Shown: positions 22,090 through 32,799, counted from the stretch's first letter. The stretch is DNA of 64,000 nucleotides from Neovahlkampfia damariscottae (GCA_016618085.1 JABLTG010000009.1:168591-232590); one strand, 5' to 3'. A program made the numbers and translations. Notes: generated by a model from the sequence alone, not told the origin.

Positions 22090-22539
22090 TTATTCTAAAT
22101 TTTTTATTTCGTTTTTGATTACTTCATAACTTTTGATATTTCTGTTATTGTATTCAAGTTTTAAAGCACCATCTTTTAATACAACGAAGAATGGAATTGA
22201 TGGTACTCCTCTTTCATGAAGAAAAAAACCTATTTCTTTTCAGTTTTTTTTATGAAAAACTAACCGTGAAGTAAATCAGCTTGAGTGGATGAATTTAATT
22301 CTAAAATAGGTGATTCATTGAATTCAGTTGACAATTTTTCACAAATAGGATTTAATGATCTTTTTTCTTCTACCCAACTGCTAATTTAAAAATAATTTTT
22401 TTGTTTACTCATCAGTGCACAAAACGAATTTAAAATCTGATTTCTTTCCAAGCTCAGCAGTAAATTGAGCTTCTGTTCTGATTTTTATCAATTTTGAATA
22501 ATATTTGTGTTGTGACAAAAACTTTTTGCTTGAAAACAT
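22090..22539 (-). CDS. Thioredoxin-fold protein without CxxC, probably mitochondrial
   Basis: Three exons joined by 28- and 35-nt introns. The N-terminus MFSSKKFLSQHKYYSKLIKI is basic and hydroxylated as in a mitochondrial presequence. The rest has the thioredoxin pattern: KFVLCTDSSWVEEKRSLNP in place of the WCGPC loop, then SPILELNSSTQ, and HERGVPSIPFFVVLKDGALK with the cis-proline site (IP) and following beta strand. The two active-site cysteines are absent, so it is not an oxidoreductase. It may be a structural or chaperone-like member. The gene is missed by single-frame ORF calling. Confidence 0.65.
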
Positions 22540-22677
22540 TTAACCAATAAAATTCGTTAAAAACTGAATACATGCACTTTTCTACTATCGTTTATTTTCA
22601 AATTTTAACGGTGTAAATGACAAAAAATCAACTACATTATTTAAAACAAGTTTTCTGAAACCAATCAGAAATCACCA

Positions 22678-23145
22678 ATGTTCATCAGAGATTTGGTGCA
22701 CAAAGTGAAAAAGTAAGAAACAAAATTTGTTTATTGAGCAAAAGTCTTTTCAAGGATGAAGATTCAAGATTATTCTGGGAAGAAGTATCATATATTGATA
22801 AAAAGAAACCATACACACAAACAAAAGTTGAAACAAATCAAACTCAGATTTATTTGGAATACATTGATAGAAATCCTTTGATAAAGCACCATAATAAAAG
22901 AAGGTACATTTACTTTTACTTTTGACATTTTGAAAAAAAGAGTAGTTGGAGCTATTGCATTTTTCACCTGGCTTTTTTCAATAAATGTTCTGTGGAATGC
23001 TCAGGGGTATGAAGAAGCAACTGAAGAAGCAACTGTTGATAAATTTGAAAGAGAGGCTCTTGAAACAGTAGTGAATGTAAAGAGGGTTAATAAACAGGAT
23101 TTTGAAATGTACAGACAAATAAAACCAACTAATAAATATGAATAA
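22678..23145 (+). CDS. Single-pass membrane protein of unknown function
   Basis: Assembled from three exons with 26- and 37-nt GT-AG introns, starting at ATG 22678 (MFIRDLVHKVKNKSLF). It has a charged N-terminal half (LFWEEVSYIDKKKPYTQTK), then one hydrophobic segment (VVGAIAFFTWLFSINVLW) and an acidic then basic C-terminal tail. Size and layout resemble small accessory proteins of the inner mitochondrial membrane, but I recognise no family. The first exon is the least certain part. A CCAATCA box lies 10 bp before the proposed ATG. Confidence 0.45.
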
Positions 23146-23200
23146 TGCACAGAAGAAATTAATTTGTTTCTTTCACCAATTATTGTTTTCCATTTGTCCA

Positions 23201-24080
23201 ATGAACGAATTCTTTGGAAAAGTGGACACAACAGTAATTTTGTATGAAATAATGGATAAAGTGGCTTATCTAACATTTAATAAACCTGAGAAATTCAATG
23301 CTATTGGTACTTTCACACCTAGCACATTAAAATATTTGGTAGAAAAAGCCAATTTAGATGCTTCAGTTCACATTATTGTCTTAAGAGGTAAAGGAGAATC
23401 TTTTTGTTCTGGATATGATTCAAAAGAATTCCCAAATCCTAAAAATGATTTATTTACACAAAGGGGAACATATGATTCATTAAAAGATTATGAAACGATG
23501 AAATATTGAACAGATTGTTATATGTCATTATTCAACAGTTTAAAACCAGTTGTATGTTGCGTTAAAGGGTATGCTATTGGTGGTGGATCAGAATCGTCCT
23601 TTGTTGTGATGTTATTGTTGCTGAAGATAGTGCTTCATTTGGGTATCCTCTAGTCAGGTAAGTTACTTTTAGTTTACAAAGAATAGAATTTGGGGATGTC
23701 CAACTACCTTTATGTGGGTGTACAGATTAGGTTTAGAAAGATCAAAGAGAATTTTATTGACTGGTGATTTGATCACTGCAAAAACAGCAGAAAAGATTGG
23801 ATTAATAAGTCATTGCTTTCTCAAAAATGACATTTGATGAAAAAGTTAAAAAATTATTGATAAAAATGAAATCAATCCCAATAAATCAATTACAAATGCA
23901 AAAATTAGTTGTAAATCAAATATATTCAAACATGGGATTACAATCAACACAAATTCTTTCTACTTTATTCGATGGCTTCGCTAGACATTCACCAGAAGGT
24001 TTAGAATTCAAAAGAAAATGTGAAATTGAAGGATTCAAAAAGTTGTAAAAGAAAGAGATCAGTATATGTCAAAATTATAA
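23201..24080 (+). pseudogene. Decayed enoyl-CoA hydratase/isomerase gene
   Basis: Clear crotonase-family remnant: NKPEKFNAIGTFTPSTLKYL, the oxyanion-hole segment KGESFCSGYDSKEF, KPVVCCVKGYAIGGGS, then FGYPLVR, WGCPTTFMWVYRLGLERSK and LLTGDLITAKTAEKIGLI. It is broken in four places that no GT-AG intron can remove: an in-frame TGA near 23507 (where the family usually has W or an aromatic), single-base shifts near 23592 and near 23822, and another near 24047, after which the expected tail VKERDQYMSKL is still readable. One real intron (about 30 nt, near 23658) is intact. The family acts in fatty-acid or amino-acid beta-oxidation. Confidence 0.75.
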
Positions 24081-24298
24081 ATACAGTTTTTGTAGTTCAA
24101 AAAATTTAATTTCTTTGATGAAACTATCATCCATCTCGTAAATGATACAATTACAAAATGTACTGAAATTTGTTATTTGATGTGCCTCTTAATTTTACAA
24201 GTTCAGAAAATAAATCCAACTTTCTAGCATCAAGGCAACAGGTAGTAAATTGCTGCTTGAAAATATTATTGAATATTGAAAAATAAAAATAAATTTGG

Positions 24299-24380
24299 GA
24301 AATAAAACAATTTTCAAAATTCAATCTTTCGAATTCATATTCGAATTTAAATTAAATTTATCATTCAACTTTTTTATTTC
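24299..24380 (-). promoter_or_regulatory. SECIS-like hairpin overlapping and following the SelW stop codon
   Basis: On the minus strand the 82 nt fold as a form-II SECIS. Helix I is GAAATAAAA with TTTTATTTC. The quartet is UGAU (24363-24360) opposite UGAA (24316-24313), giving the tandem G-A pairs. Helix II is an 11-bp stem, AAATTTAATTT with AGATTGAATTT, including two G-U pairs. An unpaired AAA (24348-24346) follows at the usual distance. Helix III is TTCGAAT/ATTCGAA with a 4-nt loop. Every element of the eukaryotic consensus is present. The basal helix includes the TAA stop codon, which is unusually tight. Confidence 0.75.
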
Positions 24381-24699
24381 ATCATTTTTCGGTGGACAAA
24401 CCCTTTTTCCAACAAAATTTTTTCAATATCTTCTATTTCAGGGTATCTGTCTCCATGAAGTTTTTTGGAATAAATAATTTCATCACCAACTTTCACGTCA
24501 AATGATCCAGGAGTTTGATGTTTATCATCTTTTATTAATTTGATTCCAGGAAAGTCGTTTTTTAAATTACCTTTCAAAAGTAAAAATCGAGACCTAACAA
24601 TTAGAAATAGAAAGCAAACCAACTACCACCTCATGAAGAACAGACGTTGCTGTAATGAATGGTCACAGAGTCCTCTTTCTGCTTCAAAGTTTCCTGCAT
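24374..24699 (-). CDS. SelW-type selenoprotein (Rdx family) with in-frame TGA
   Basis: Two exons give a ~99-residue Rdx-family protein (SelW/SelT/SelH, thioredoxin-like fold). Exon 1 starts at ATG 24699 and ends in VTIHYSNVCSS, followed by TGA at 24633-24631, the exact Sec position of the CxxU motif. A 26-nt GT-AG intron (24619-24594) joins to SRFLLLKGNLKNDFPGIKL, the family's first helix. Then come TPGSFDVKVGDEIIYSKK and GDRYPEIEDIEKIL, matching the end of SelW. A SECIS-like hairpin follows. A competing 23-nt intron would skip the TGA but yields a hydrophobic stretch unlike the family. Ordinary ORF calling starts only in exon 2 with TTG. Confidence 0.75.
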
Positions 24700-25443
24700 T
24701 ATTCATCCAATAAAAATCCAAAGAAATAACCAATGAAATCTAATTAACTTTTTTCACTGAAGATGAACCAAAGTTGCAATTGTATTTTGGCCAAAATATC
24801 CAAGTGAAGAAAATTTTAAATAAGAATTCTCGATCTGAATGAAGTTACATTCAGTTGAAGAAACAAATTCGTTTGAAACAAGAAGACTTTTTGGAAGGAT
24901 TTCGCAAATTAATGCTGTAAAAAGTTGCTCAGAATGAAGGAATTTTCAAAAATGGAGGAAAAAAGCATATTCAAAATGATGGAATTTTCAAAATGATGAA
25001 AAATAAAATAGTGGAGTTTGTGATCATTTTTTATTCAAAATTATTCAATCATCAATCATAAATTGTTCAACAAACTATTCAAACCTAGAATCAAGGAACT
25101 GTTTGGTTGAAAATAAAAAACAATTGCTGAATAATGTAATTCTTAAACAAGATGATGAACTGTATTCAATGAATCCAACTTTAAAAGAGTTTTCAGTTTT
25201 AGAAAATTAAATCATGAAAATATTTGTATATTGATGTAAATTATAATGAAGAAAATGATTTTGGAACCATTAATATTGAAAATATTTTGGATTATCAAAA
25301 TTGTAATGTTTTTGTAAATGAAATATTTAAAAAAATAGATTTTTGTTTGATTCAGGTTTATTTGAATAAATAGTTGGAGTACAGATAAGACTTGTTTCCT
25401 TTTTTTAATTCATCGACATGGTCCACATATTTGTCCAATCAAA
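24700..25443. other. Gene-free stretch with probable coding relics
   Basis: Contains interrupted protein-like pieces on the plus strand: LKKQIRLKQEDFLEGFRK near 24850, LLNNVILKQDDELYSMNP near 25130 and YIDVNYNEENDFGTINIE near 25230, separated by stops and frame changes. No intron set I tried joins them. A short motif (GATGGAATTTTCAAAA and variants) recurs near 24935-25000. I recognise no family. The end holds the promoter of the CHORD-like gene. Confidence 0.35.
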
Positions 25444-25981
25444 ATGTCAGAAAAGTCCACAAACAAGAAGAGAAAAATTGAAAAAGTTGAACTATCAAAT
25501 GATGATGAAACAAAACGTTTAAAAAATGTATTTCAAAACACAGATGCTCTTTTATTAATTGAGAAACTTCAATCTTTAACTGATAATAAAAAAACAGCTA
25601 AAATGTTATCAGAACTATTTCCATTAAAAGAGTTTCCTTCATTAAATTTATCTGCACATTGCTATAGATGCCATGAAAATTATGATCCAGATCATAATAC
25701 AAACGAACGTTGTATATTAGGTCATACTGGAGAAATAATGACTGAACAAACTGATGAAGGAATGCAAAATGGAACAGATGAGATGCTGTAAATATTCTAT
25801 TTCTAATAATAATAGTTACACATGGGAATGTTGTGGTGTTTCATTTAAATGTTCTTTAGAGGAGGATCCACTTGATTTTGAACCAACCAAAGGTATTTGT
25901 TTCAAAGGTACTCACACATCAAACAAAAAATATATTGAAGATTTTGTGGCATGTGATGAATGCTTTTCAGATGAAGAATAA
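25444..25981 (+). CDS. CHORD-like zinc-binding protein
   Basis: The N-terminal ~75 residues are charged and helical. A Cys/His module resembling CHORD follows: CYRCHENYDPDHNTNERC and GHTGEI, then after a 28-nt intron (GT at 25791) YTWECCGVSFKCS, and ICFKGTHTSNKK. CHORD modules bind zinc and act with Hsp90/SGT1-type machinery in other eukaryotes. The intron removes what looks like a frameshift and a TAA. It ends acidic (CDECFSDEE). Only one module is present, versus two in CHORDC1/RAR1. The stop is 2 bp from the convergent FKBP gene. Confidence 0.6.
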
Positions 25982-25983
25982 AT

Positions 25984-26444
25984 TTATTTTTTAATTTCTA
26001 AAAGTTCAACATCAAAAATTAAAGTTGAATTTGCTGGAATTAAACCTCCACCAACATTTTGATTTCCGTATCCAAATTCTGGTGCTATTGTTAGTACTGC
26101 TTTTTCACCAACAGACATTGTCAAAAATCCTTCATCCCTTTTAAAAAAATATTGTTAGTTTCACAATATTTACCATCCACTGAAAAAAATTAATAATTTT
26201 AATATTACCGAATAACTTGTCCGACACCAACTGTGAATTCAAAAGGTTGATTTCTTGCCACTGAAGAATCAAAAACTTTTCCATTTTTTTCTAATTTTCC
26301 TGTATAATGAGCTTTGATAACTTGACCAACTTTTGGTTTTACACCATTTCCTTCTTTTAATACTTCTTTTGTCAATCCTTTAAAAATTGAAATTTTTCTT
26401 GTTTGAGCCTCAAAGTGAAATGATTTTGTGAATTTTTTAAACAT
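25984..26444 (-). CDS. FKBP-type peptidyl-prolyl isomerase (copy 1)
   Basis: FKBP12-like rotamase with a ~25-residue N-terminal extension ([21 protein letters not shown]) that could be a mitochondrial presequence. Key segments: [49 protein letters not shown] and a C-terminal IFDVELLEI strand. The active-site Tyr, Phe, Asp and Trp are present. The Trp is in the GW encoded by a 6-nt exon (26174-26179) between 28- and 35-nt introns. A second copy lies at 59.6 kb. Confidence 0.9.
26174..26179 (-). other. 6-nt micro-exon in FKBP copy 1
   Basis: TGGATG between CAG and GT boundaries. With the flanking partial codons it encodes Arg-Gly-Trp of the invariant VIRGWDEG motif. FKBP copy 2 has the same exon at 59810-59815. 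Confidence 0.8.
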
Positions 26445-26492
26445 TTTTATTGGTTGAAAAAAACAATGAATTAGAACGAATAAAATAATAAT

Positions 26493-28168
26493 TTATACAA
26501 ATATTACTTCAATTTGATCACCTGCTTTCATTTTTTTAACTTTTTCATTTGAATCATATGAAAATCCAAATAAACTCTCTTTCATTTTTACACCTGCTTT
26601 GTGAATTCTAAATATTTTCAATGGTTTTCCTTTTACATATCCAGGTCTTTGATTACTCCAAACTGGTTCATAATCTTTAAATACTTTTAAAATATTCTGT
26701 TTTAAATCTTTTAAAGTTTTAATTTGATTCAATTCAATAGGTCGAAAATAAAATGTATTTCTTTCTCTAACAAGAATTGCACTATCATGGCTAACCAATA
26801 ATCCATTGTCTCTTATATATTGATCTGCTAATTTAATGCAAAGTCTACAATATGAATGAACAGTTGAAATATCTACTACTGATTTAAATTTATCACTAAA
26901 TCCAATTTTTTTATACTATTTTTGATCAAAAAATTAAAAAAGTATTCAATTTTACGTTTAACATTTTATCATAATCCTTTTTATTTTTTGATAATCTAAT
27001 CATTTCTTTTGCAAGTGATTTTGTGTCTGGAAAATCTGATGCCACCAAAACTGATCCTGGTTGTGGTTCATATTCACGTATATTTGGTGCACCAATATAA
27101 ACAGGTACAGTTCCAGTTTCAATACATTGAAAATATTTCTAAATAATAATTAAATTTCGTTGAAAATATAAACCTCAGTAATATAATCATCAGTTTTTGA
27201 ATTTTCAAAAGCAAGATGAAATTTATATTTTGCCATATTGATTACTTTTGGTATTGAACTTTGTGCATTTCTATTACATCTTCCATAACTTTCAACTTTA
27301 ATACCATATTTTTGTAAATCAGTGACAACTGAATCTCTACCTGATCTTGCATTACAATTTGAAATATATGCTGTTGCTAAAGCTGAACCAGTTTTTTCAA
27401 CCATTTTTTGATAGAAATTATGACCAATCCAACTATAATACCCTGCAGGTACATCAGAATCTAATCTTGTATTCATTTCAATATCATAGTTACTTCTACC
27501 AACATTTTCCATCTAAAATAAATTAAAGATATAAAATGTACTGTTAATGATATAGTCTTTTGATAAGGACATTTCTTTCCACCTCCATGAAGAAATCCAT
27601 CATGTTTATAATCTAAAGGTTGATGACCAACAGTATAACATTTTACATCACACTCTTTTCCAGGTGATGCTTGTACTAAATTTCTAACATTCATACCAAG
27701 TCCATTTTCAAAAATAATAATTGGGTCATTCTTAAAATCTCTTTTTACTCCATATTCTCTGCAACTTGGATGTCTCTCCTATTCAGAATTAATGACTATA
27801 TGAAATATTTTTACATCTATTTTTAATTCAATTTTTGGTGTTTGATAATTATATAAATCGAATACACCTTTTGGTAATTTTGTTGACTCTATTTTTTTTA
27901 ATTTATTTTCATCAGTAATCCAGCTCTGTTCTACTTTTTTCTTTTTCTCTTCAATTTTTGGTTTTTCTTGAATTTCTTCAACTTCTTCTTTTTCATCAAT
28001 TTTATGAAATGTATCTTCTTTTTCTATAATTTTGTCCATTGAATCTTTTGTTTTTATTTTTTTCGTATTTATAAATTCAAGTATCTCACTTTTGAAATCA
28101 ATAAATATGACTGTTCCTATGATCCATATGAGTATTAAAAAAACGAAAAATAATTTAAGTTTTGACAT
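26493..28168 (-). CDS. GT10 alpha-1,3-fucosyltransferase-like, type II membrane protein
   Basis: Golgi-type glycosyltransferase that would use GDP-fucose. N-terminal anchor LKLFFVFLILIWIIGTVIFI, then a Lys/Glu-rich stem (about 28080-27900). The catalytic core has PAGYYSWIGHNFYQKM, YGRCNRNAQ and the family signature FHLAFENSKTDDYITEKYFQ, then GTVPVYIGAPNIREYEP. At least four introns of about 30-40 nt. A C-terminal ~110 residues beyond the usual domain (about 26800-26493; WSNQRPGYVKGKPLKIF) has no family I recognise. GT10 enzymes fucosylate N-glycan cores or antennae. Confidence 0.85.
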
Positions 28169-28256
28169 AATCTCAGGGTTAGTTAAAACACCTTTTCGTT
28201 TTTTTTTTCGTTTCTGGACAAAGATGATTGGTTAAAAATAAAAGAGGTATAATAGT

Positions 28257-29792
28257 TTATTTTTTTAAACAATTATTCCATTTTTCAATAATACTATCAT
28301 CACAGTAATTTATTATTCTTTCCATTATTAATTTTAAATGACTTCCTAAAGATGGATTATAATCCATTTTATCTTGAAAATAATTAATAATTTTTTGAGG
28401 TAATTTTAAATGACCAATTAACTAAAAAAAGATGTGGAATTAGAATTATTTAAAATGTACAATTAATTCAATATCTTTTTTTTTATTACTTATACAAGTA
28501 ATTATAATTTTTGTAATTAAATTATGATAGATATTATGATTTGGATATTTAAATAATAAATCCTATTTAAAAAATATTAATTCATAATTTAAATTGACTT
28601 GTACCATAGAAATTGGTAAATATTTTAATAATACTTTATCTGAATTATTTAAATTTAATTTAAAAAATGAAAAAAAGAATTCAGTTATAGATAAACGTAT
28701 TAAACCTAATGGTTGATTTAATTCACCTGATGCAGTAATCAATTTATTGGTATTCTAAAAATAGATTTAAATATTAGTATTTGTATTTTACATTCTCTTT
28801 TAAAATATCGATTAATAAATCTATTTGATCAATTAAATCATGATTATAATTAAAATAAACTTTAAAAAAATCAATACAAGATTGAAATATTTCATCATTA
28901 TTTTTCTAAAAATAGATTAAAAGAATACTTTTGTTCAAACAAATTCTATCATTTTTTTAAATATATTTTTTGATATTTTTTTATGTAAAGTTGAATTCTT
29001 TTCTAAAAGTAATGAAAGTATAATTGAAGAATATTTTGATTTATCTTGTTCAAATAATGTAGTTTCAAATAAAGAAAGTAAGTTTAAATTAAATTTTGGA
29101 TCATTTTCAAAAAATTCAACTAAAAAATCGAATATACCTTCTACATTTATATTTGAAACTAAACTTGTAAATATATCTTCTTGTTTAATAAATGTTATAA
29201 ATTTCTAAACATTAAAAAGACTTTTTGAATCTTCTTACTTTTCTATAAGTTTCGTTTAAACTTCGAATTAATTTATTAATTAAAATAACAAATGGTTTGT
29301 TATAAATTTCATTGTCAAATGGTTTAACTTTTTCATTATTCGTTTCAAGTATAAACTGAAATAATTGATTTAAGTGAGACACAACAATTTCAGGTAATAA
29401 AACAGCTGTACCATAATCCGATAATAATACTTCAAATGCTATATGTGGGTACTTTTCTTTTTCTTTTTCATTTTTAGATTCATTTTGAATCAATACTTTA
29501 TCCAATAAATTTTGAACGTTCTTTTTTGTTGAAAAACTATTAAAAAGAGTTTAAAAGTATTATTCTTTTACATTGCATTTAAATAATCATTATTTATTTT
29601 TTTACAAAACAGTAATAAACTATCATTTTCTAATAAACCAATTACTTGATCCGTTGGAATATTTTTACCACAACTCTTTTTATGTGTTGACCAATCTTTT
29701 TTTTGATGCTCTATACAACAATAAGATACTTTTTTACATCTTGAACAACGTTTTAAATCTGATGTCGAACCACAAACAGAACAAACATCCAT
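28257..29792 (-). CDS. MYND zinc finger fused to a SAPS domain (PP6 regulatory subunit-like)
   Basis: The first ~45 residues form a complete MYND finger: CSVCGSTSDLKRCSRCKKVS, YCCIEHQKKDW, HKKSCG. The same exon then runs into a SAPS domain (LLENDSLLLFCKKINNDYL). Later exons give YPHIAFEVLLSD, LVEFFENDPKFNLNLLS, and GELNQPLGLIRLSITEFFF followed by DLLFKYPNHNIYHN, the SAPS core (animal forms read PPLGNTRL and LFFKYPWNNFLH). SAPS proteins are regulatory subunits of PP6/Sit4 phosphatases. Five or six introns of 30-40 nt. Because MYND and the SAPS start share an exon, the fusion is not a splicing artefact. The expected MYND role is recruitment of proline-rich partners. Confidence 0.8.
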
Positions 29793-29921
29793 CACAAGAT
29801 GTATTTGATTGGTGAAAATTTTTTTTTTATTCTCTTTAAAATTTAATAGTATTTTTTACATTTGAAAATATTCCTGTTAAAAAAAAATATAAAGAACCAA
29901 TTAAAATTGTGCCGAAAAACA

Positions 29922-29928
29922 CCAATCA
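29922..29928 (+). promoter_or_regulatory. CCAATCA box directly before the ACAD start
   Basis: The heptamer ends 5 bp before the ATG at 29934, so the transcript leader must be very short or include it. The divergent MYND-SAPS gene has its own copy in reverse at 29806-29812, 13 bp from its ATG. Confidence 0.45.
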
Positions 29929-29933
29929 AAATC

Positions 29934-32799
29934 ATGAAAATCGAAGTGGGTGATAATCAACAATTTGACTTTGATTCACTTGAAAGATATTTACAAAACA
30001 ATTCAAATATCATTGATGGGTTTAACTCAAACACAAAGATTCAATTGATCAAACAATGTTAGACATAAATACAAAAAATATTCATACTAATTTTTAGGTG
30101 GATCTGGTCAATCAAATCCAACTTATATTGTTGAAACATCTTCAACTAAATATATTTTAAGAAAAAAACCAAAAGGAAAACTTCTTCCAAAAGCACATGC
30201 AGTAAAAAAAAAAAAACAAAACATATTTAATCATGTATAGATTGATAGAGAATATATCATTATGAAAAATTTAAAGAAAGTTAATTTTCCAGTTCCAAAG
30301 ATGTTTATTTATTGTGATAATAAAACCATTATTGGTGAAGAGTTTTATTTAATGGAATTTGTGGAAGGGAGAATCTTTTTAAATTCAACTTTACCAAATG
30401 TTAGTAATAAAGATAGAAGAGAAATGTATATATCATTAATTGATACTTTATCTAAACTTCATAAAATTAATTGGAAAGATATTGGTTTAGAAGGATTTGG
30501 TAAACCAGATAATTATTATGAAAGACAAGTAATATACAAGATTTATTTTTTTAAAAAAAAGATTAAAACCTGGGAGAGACAATATAAATCAGCAAAAACA
30601 CATGAAATACCAGAAATGACAAAGTTAATTGATTGGTTATCTCAAAATGTACCAAAGAATGATAATTTAAATTCAATTGTTCATGGTGATTATAATATTC
30701 ATAATGTAATATTTCATCCAACAGAAAATAGAATTATAGCTGTAATATATATAAATTATTAAAATAAATTAAAAAAAAGGTAATTGATTGGGAATTATCA
30801 ACTATTGGACATCCATTTTCTGATTTAAGTTATATTTTAATGTGGTATCGTATGAAACCAATAAATGGATTACAATTTGGATTAAAAGGAACACAAGATA
30901 TTGGAATACCAAATTTTGATGAACTTTTTAATAAATATAAAAAAGAAACTAAAATTGAAAAGATTGAAAATTTTAATTTTTATATTGCATTTTCATTTTT
31001 AAGAATTGGTGGAATTACACAAGGTGTTTATAAAAGAGGATTACAAGGAAATTCAAGTCAAAAGAATACTAATATATTTAAGACTATTACAGAATATATT
31101 GCAAAAGAAGGATGGAAAGTAGCACAAGAATTTAAAAATGAATATTTAATGGATGGAATGTGTTTTGTTTCTTCAAAAAAAGTATTAAATTTAAAAAAAA
31201 GAATATCTGACTTTCTTGATGAACATGTACTTCCATTTGAATATATTTATGAAGATCATGTTAAAAAATATTGTAATGGTAAACATGTTTCACAATGGAA
31301 ATCTGTACCAATAATGGAAGAATGGAAAAAAAAAGCAAAAAAAGAAGGTTTATGGAATTTATTTTTATCAGATAAAAATGTTGGTGCAGGTTTATTAAAT
31401 GTTGAATATGCTATTTTAGCAGAAGAAATGTTTAAAAAATCATTCTTAGCTCCAGAAGTAAGTGTTTAATTATTTTGATTGAATCTATTTTTAGATTTTT
31501 AATTGTTCTGCACCAGACACTGGAAATATGGAAATATTACATTTATTTGGAACAAATGATCAAAAACAAAAATGGTTAAAACCATTATTAAATGGTGATA
31601 TTAGATCATGTTTTGGTATGACAGAACCTGATGTTGCTTCTTCAGATGCAACAAATATTGAATGTTCAATTCAAAAAGTAGATGATCACTATTTCATTAA
31701 TGGAAAAAAATGGTGGATCTCTGGAGCTGGAGACCCAAGGTAAGAATTATTATTCTTTAATTTTCTCCCCCAAAGATGTAAAATTTGTATTCTCATGGGA
31801 AAGACAGACTTCAATACTGATTTACACAAACAACAATCAATGATATTAGTTCCAATGGATACTCCTGGTGTTAAAGTAATTAGAGCTTTGAATGTATTCG
31901 GATACAATGATGCTCCAGAAGGTCATTGTGAAATATCTTTTGATAATGTAAAAGTTCCAATTTCAAATGTGTTACTAGGTGAAGGTAGAGGATTCGAAAT
32001 TGCTCAAGCTAGACTTGGACCGGGTCGTATCCATCATTGTATGCGTATGATTGGTTTGACTGAAAGATGTATCACACAAATGTGTAAAAGAGCTAATGAA
32101 AGGATTTCATTTGGTAAGAAAATATCAGATCATCAAGTAATTCAACATTACATTGCACAATCAAGAATGGAAATTGAACAAGCAAGATTATTAGTTTTAA
32201 AAACAGCAGATATGTATTGAATAATTTTAAATTAAGTTTTAGGATTGATCGTTTTGGTGTTAAAAACTCCAGAAGTGAAATTGCAATGATCAAAGGTAAA
32301 ATGATATTTTTATGAATTTTTGTAGTAATTGTTCCAAAAACAGCACAAGGTATTATTGACAGAGCAATTCAAGTTCATGGAGGTGGTGGAGTTTCAGATG
32401 ATTTCATTCTTTCAAGAGCGTTTATTGGTGCAAGAACACTAAGATTGGCAGATGGACCTGATGAAGGTAAAACTATTATTAATGACTGATCCATTATTAG
32501 TTCATACAAATACAGTTGCCAAAATTGAAATATTCAATCAATTATCACCTTTAGATCAAGAATTTTCAAAATGTTCAAAATATTTATCCCAAGTAAAATC
32601 AACAAAAGAAAAGATTAAATTATACGGACTTTATCAACAATCCACCTTTGGTGATCTAAAAAAAGAAATTCCATCAAGTTTAGATGAAAGAGAAAAAGTT
32701 AAAATCCAAAGTTGGAAATCCTATCGTGGATTAACCAAAGAAAATGCAAAGAAAATGTTTATTGAATCAATTCAAAGTTTAAGAAAATCAAGGTTATGA
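29934..32799 (+). CDS. APH-ACAD-ACBP fusion: ACAD11-like acyl-CoA dehydrogenase with acyl-CoA-binding tail
   Basis: Three domains in one gene. (1) Aminoglycoside-phosphotransferase-like kinase: [28 protein letters not shown] and [13 protein letters not shown]. (2) FAD-dependent acyl-CoA dehydrogenase: [63 protein letters not shown], and [12 protein letters not shown] with [14 protein letters not shown]. This is the ACAD10/11 order. (3) A C-terminal acyl-CoA-binding domain: [20 protein letters not shown] and [20 protein letters not shown]. About eight introns of 28-40 nt; one (33 nt, after DNYYERQ) is stop-free and in frame. ACAD11-type enzymes oxidise long-chain or 4-hydroxy acyl-CoAs; the ACBP tail could hold substrate. 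Confidence 0.9.

Noticed and set aside
23507-23509. In-frame TGA in the enoyl-CoA hydratase as another selenocysteine codon
   Set aside because: Crotonases have no Sec position here, and three further frameshifts in the same gene point to decay.
25754-25830. Apparent frameshift in the CHORD-like gene
   Set aside because: A 28-nt GT-AG intron beginning at 25791 joins TDEML to YTWECC in frame, so no lesion is needed.
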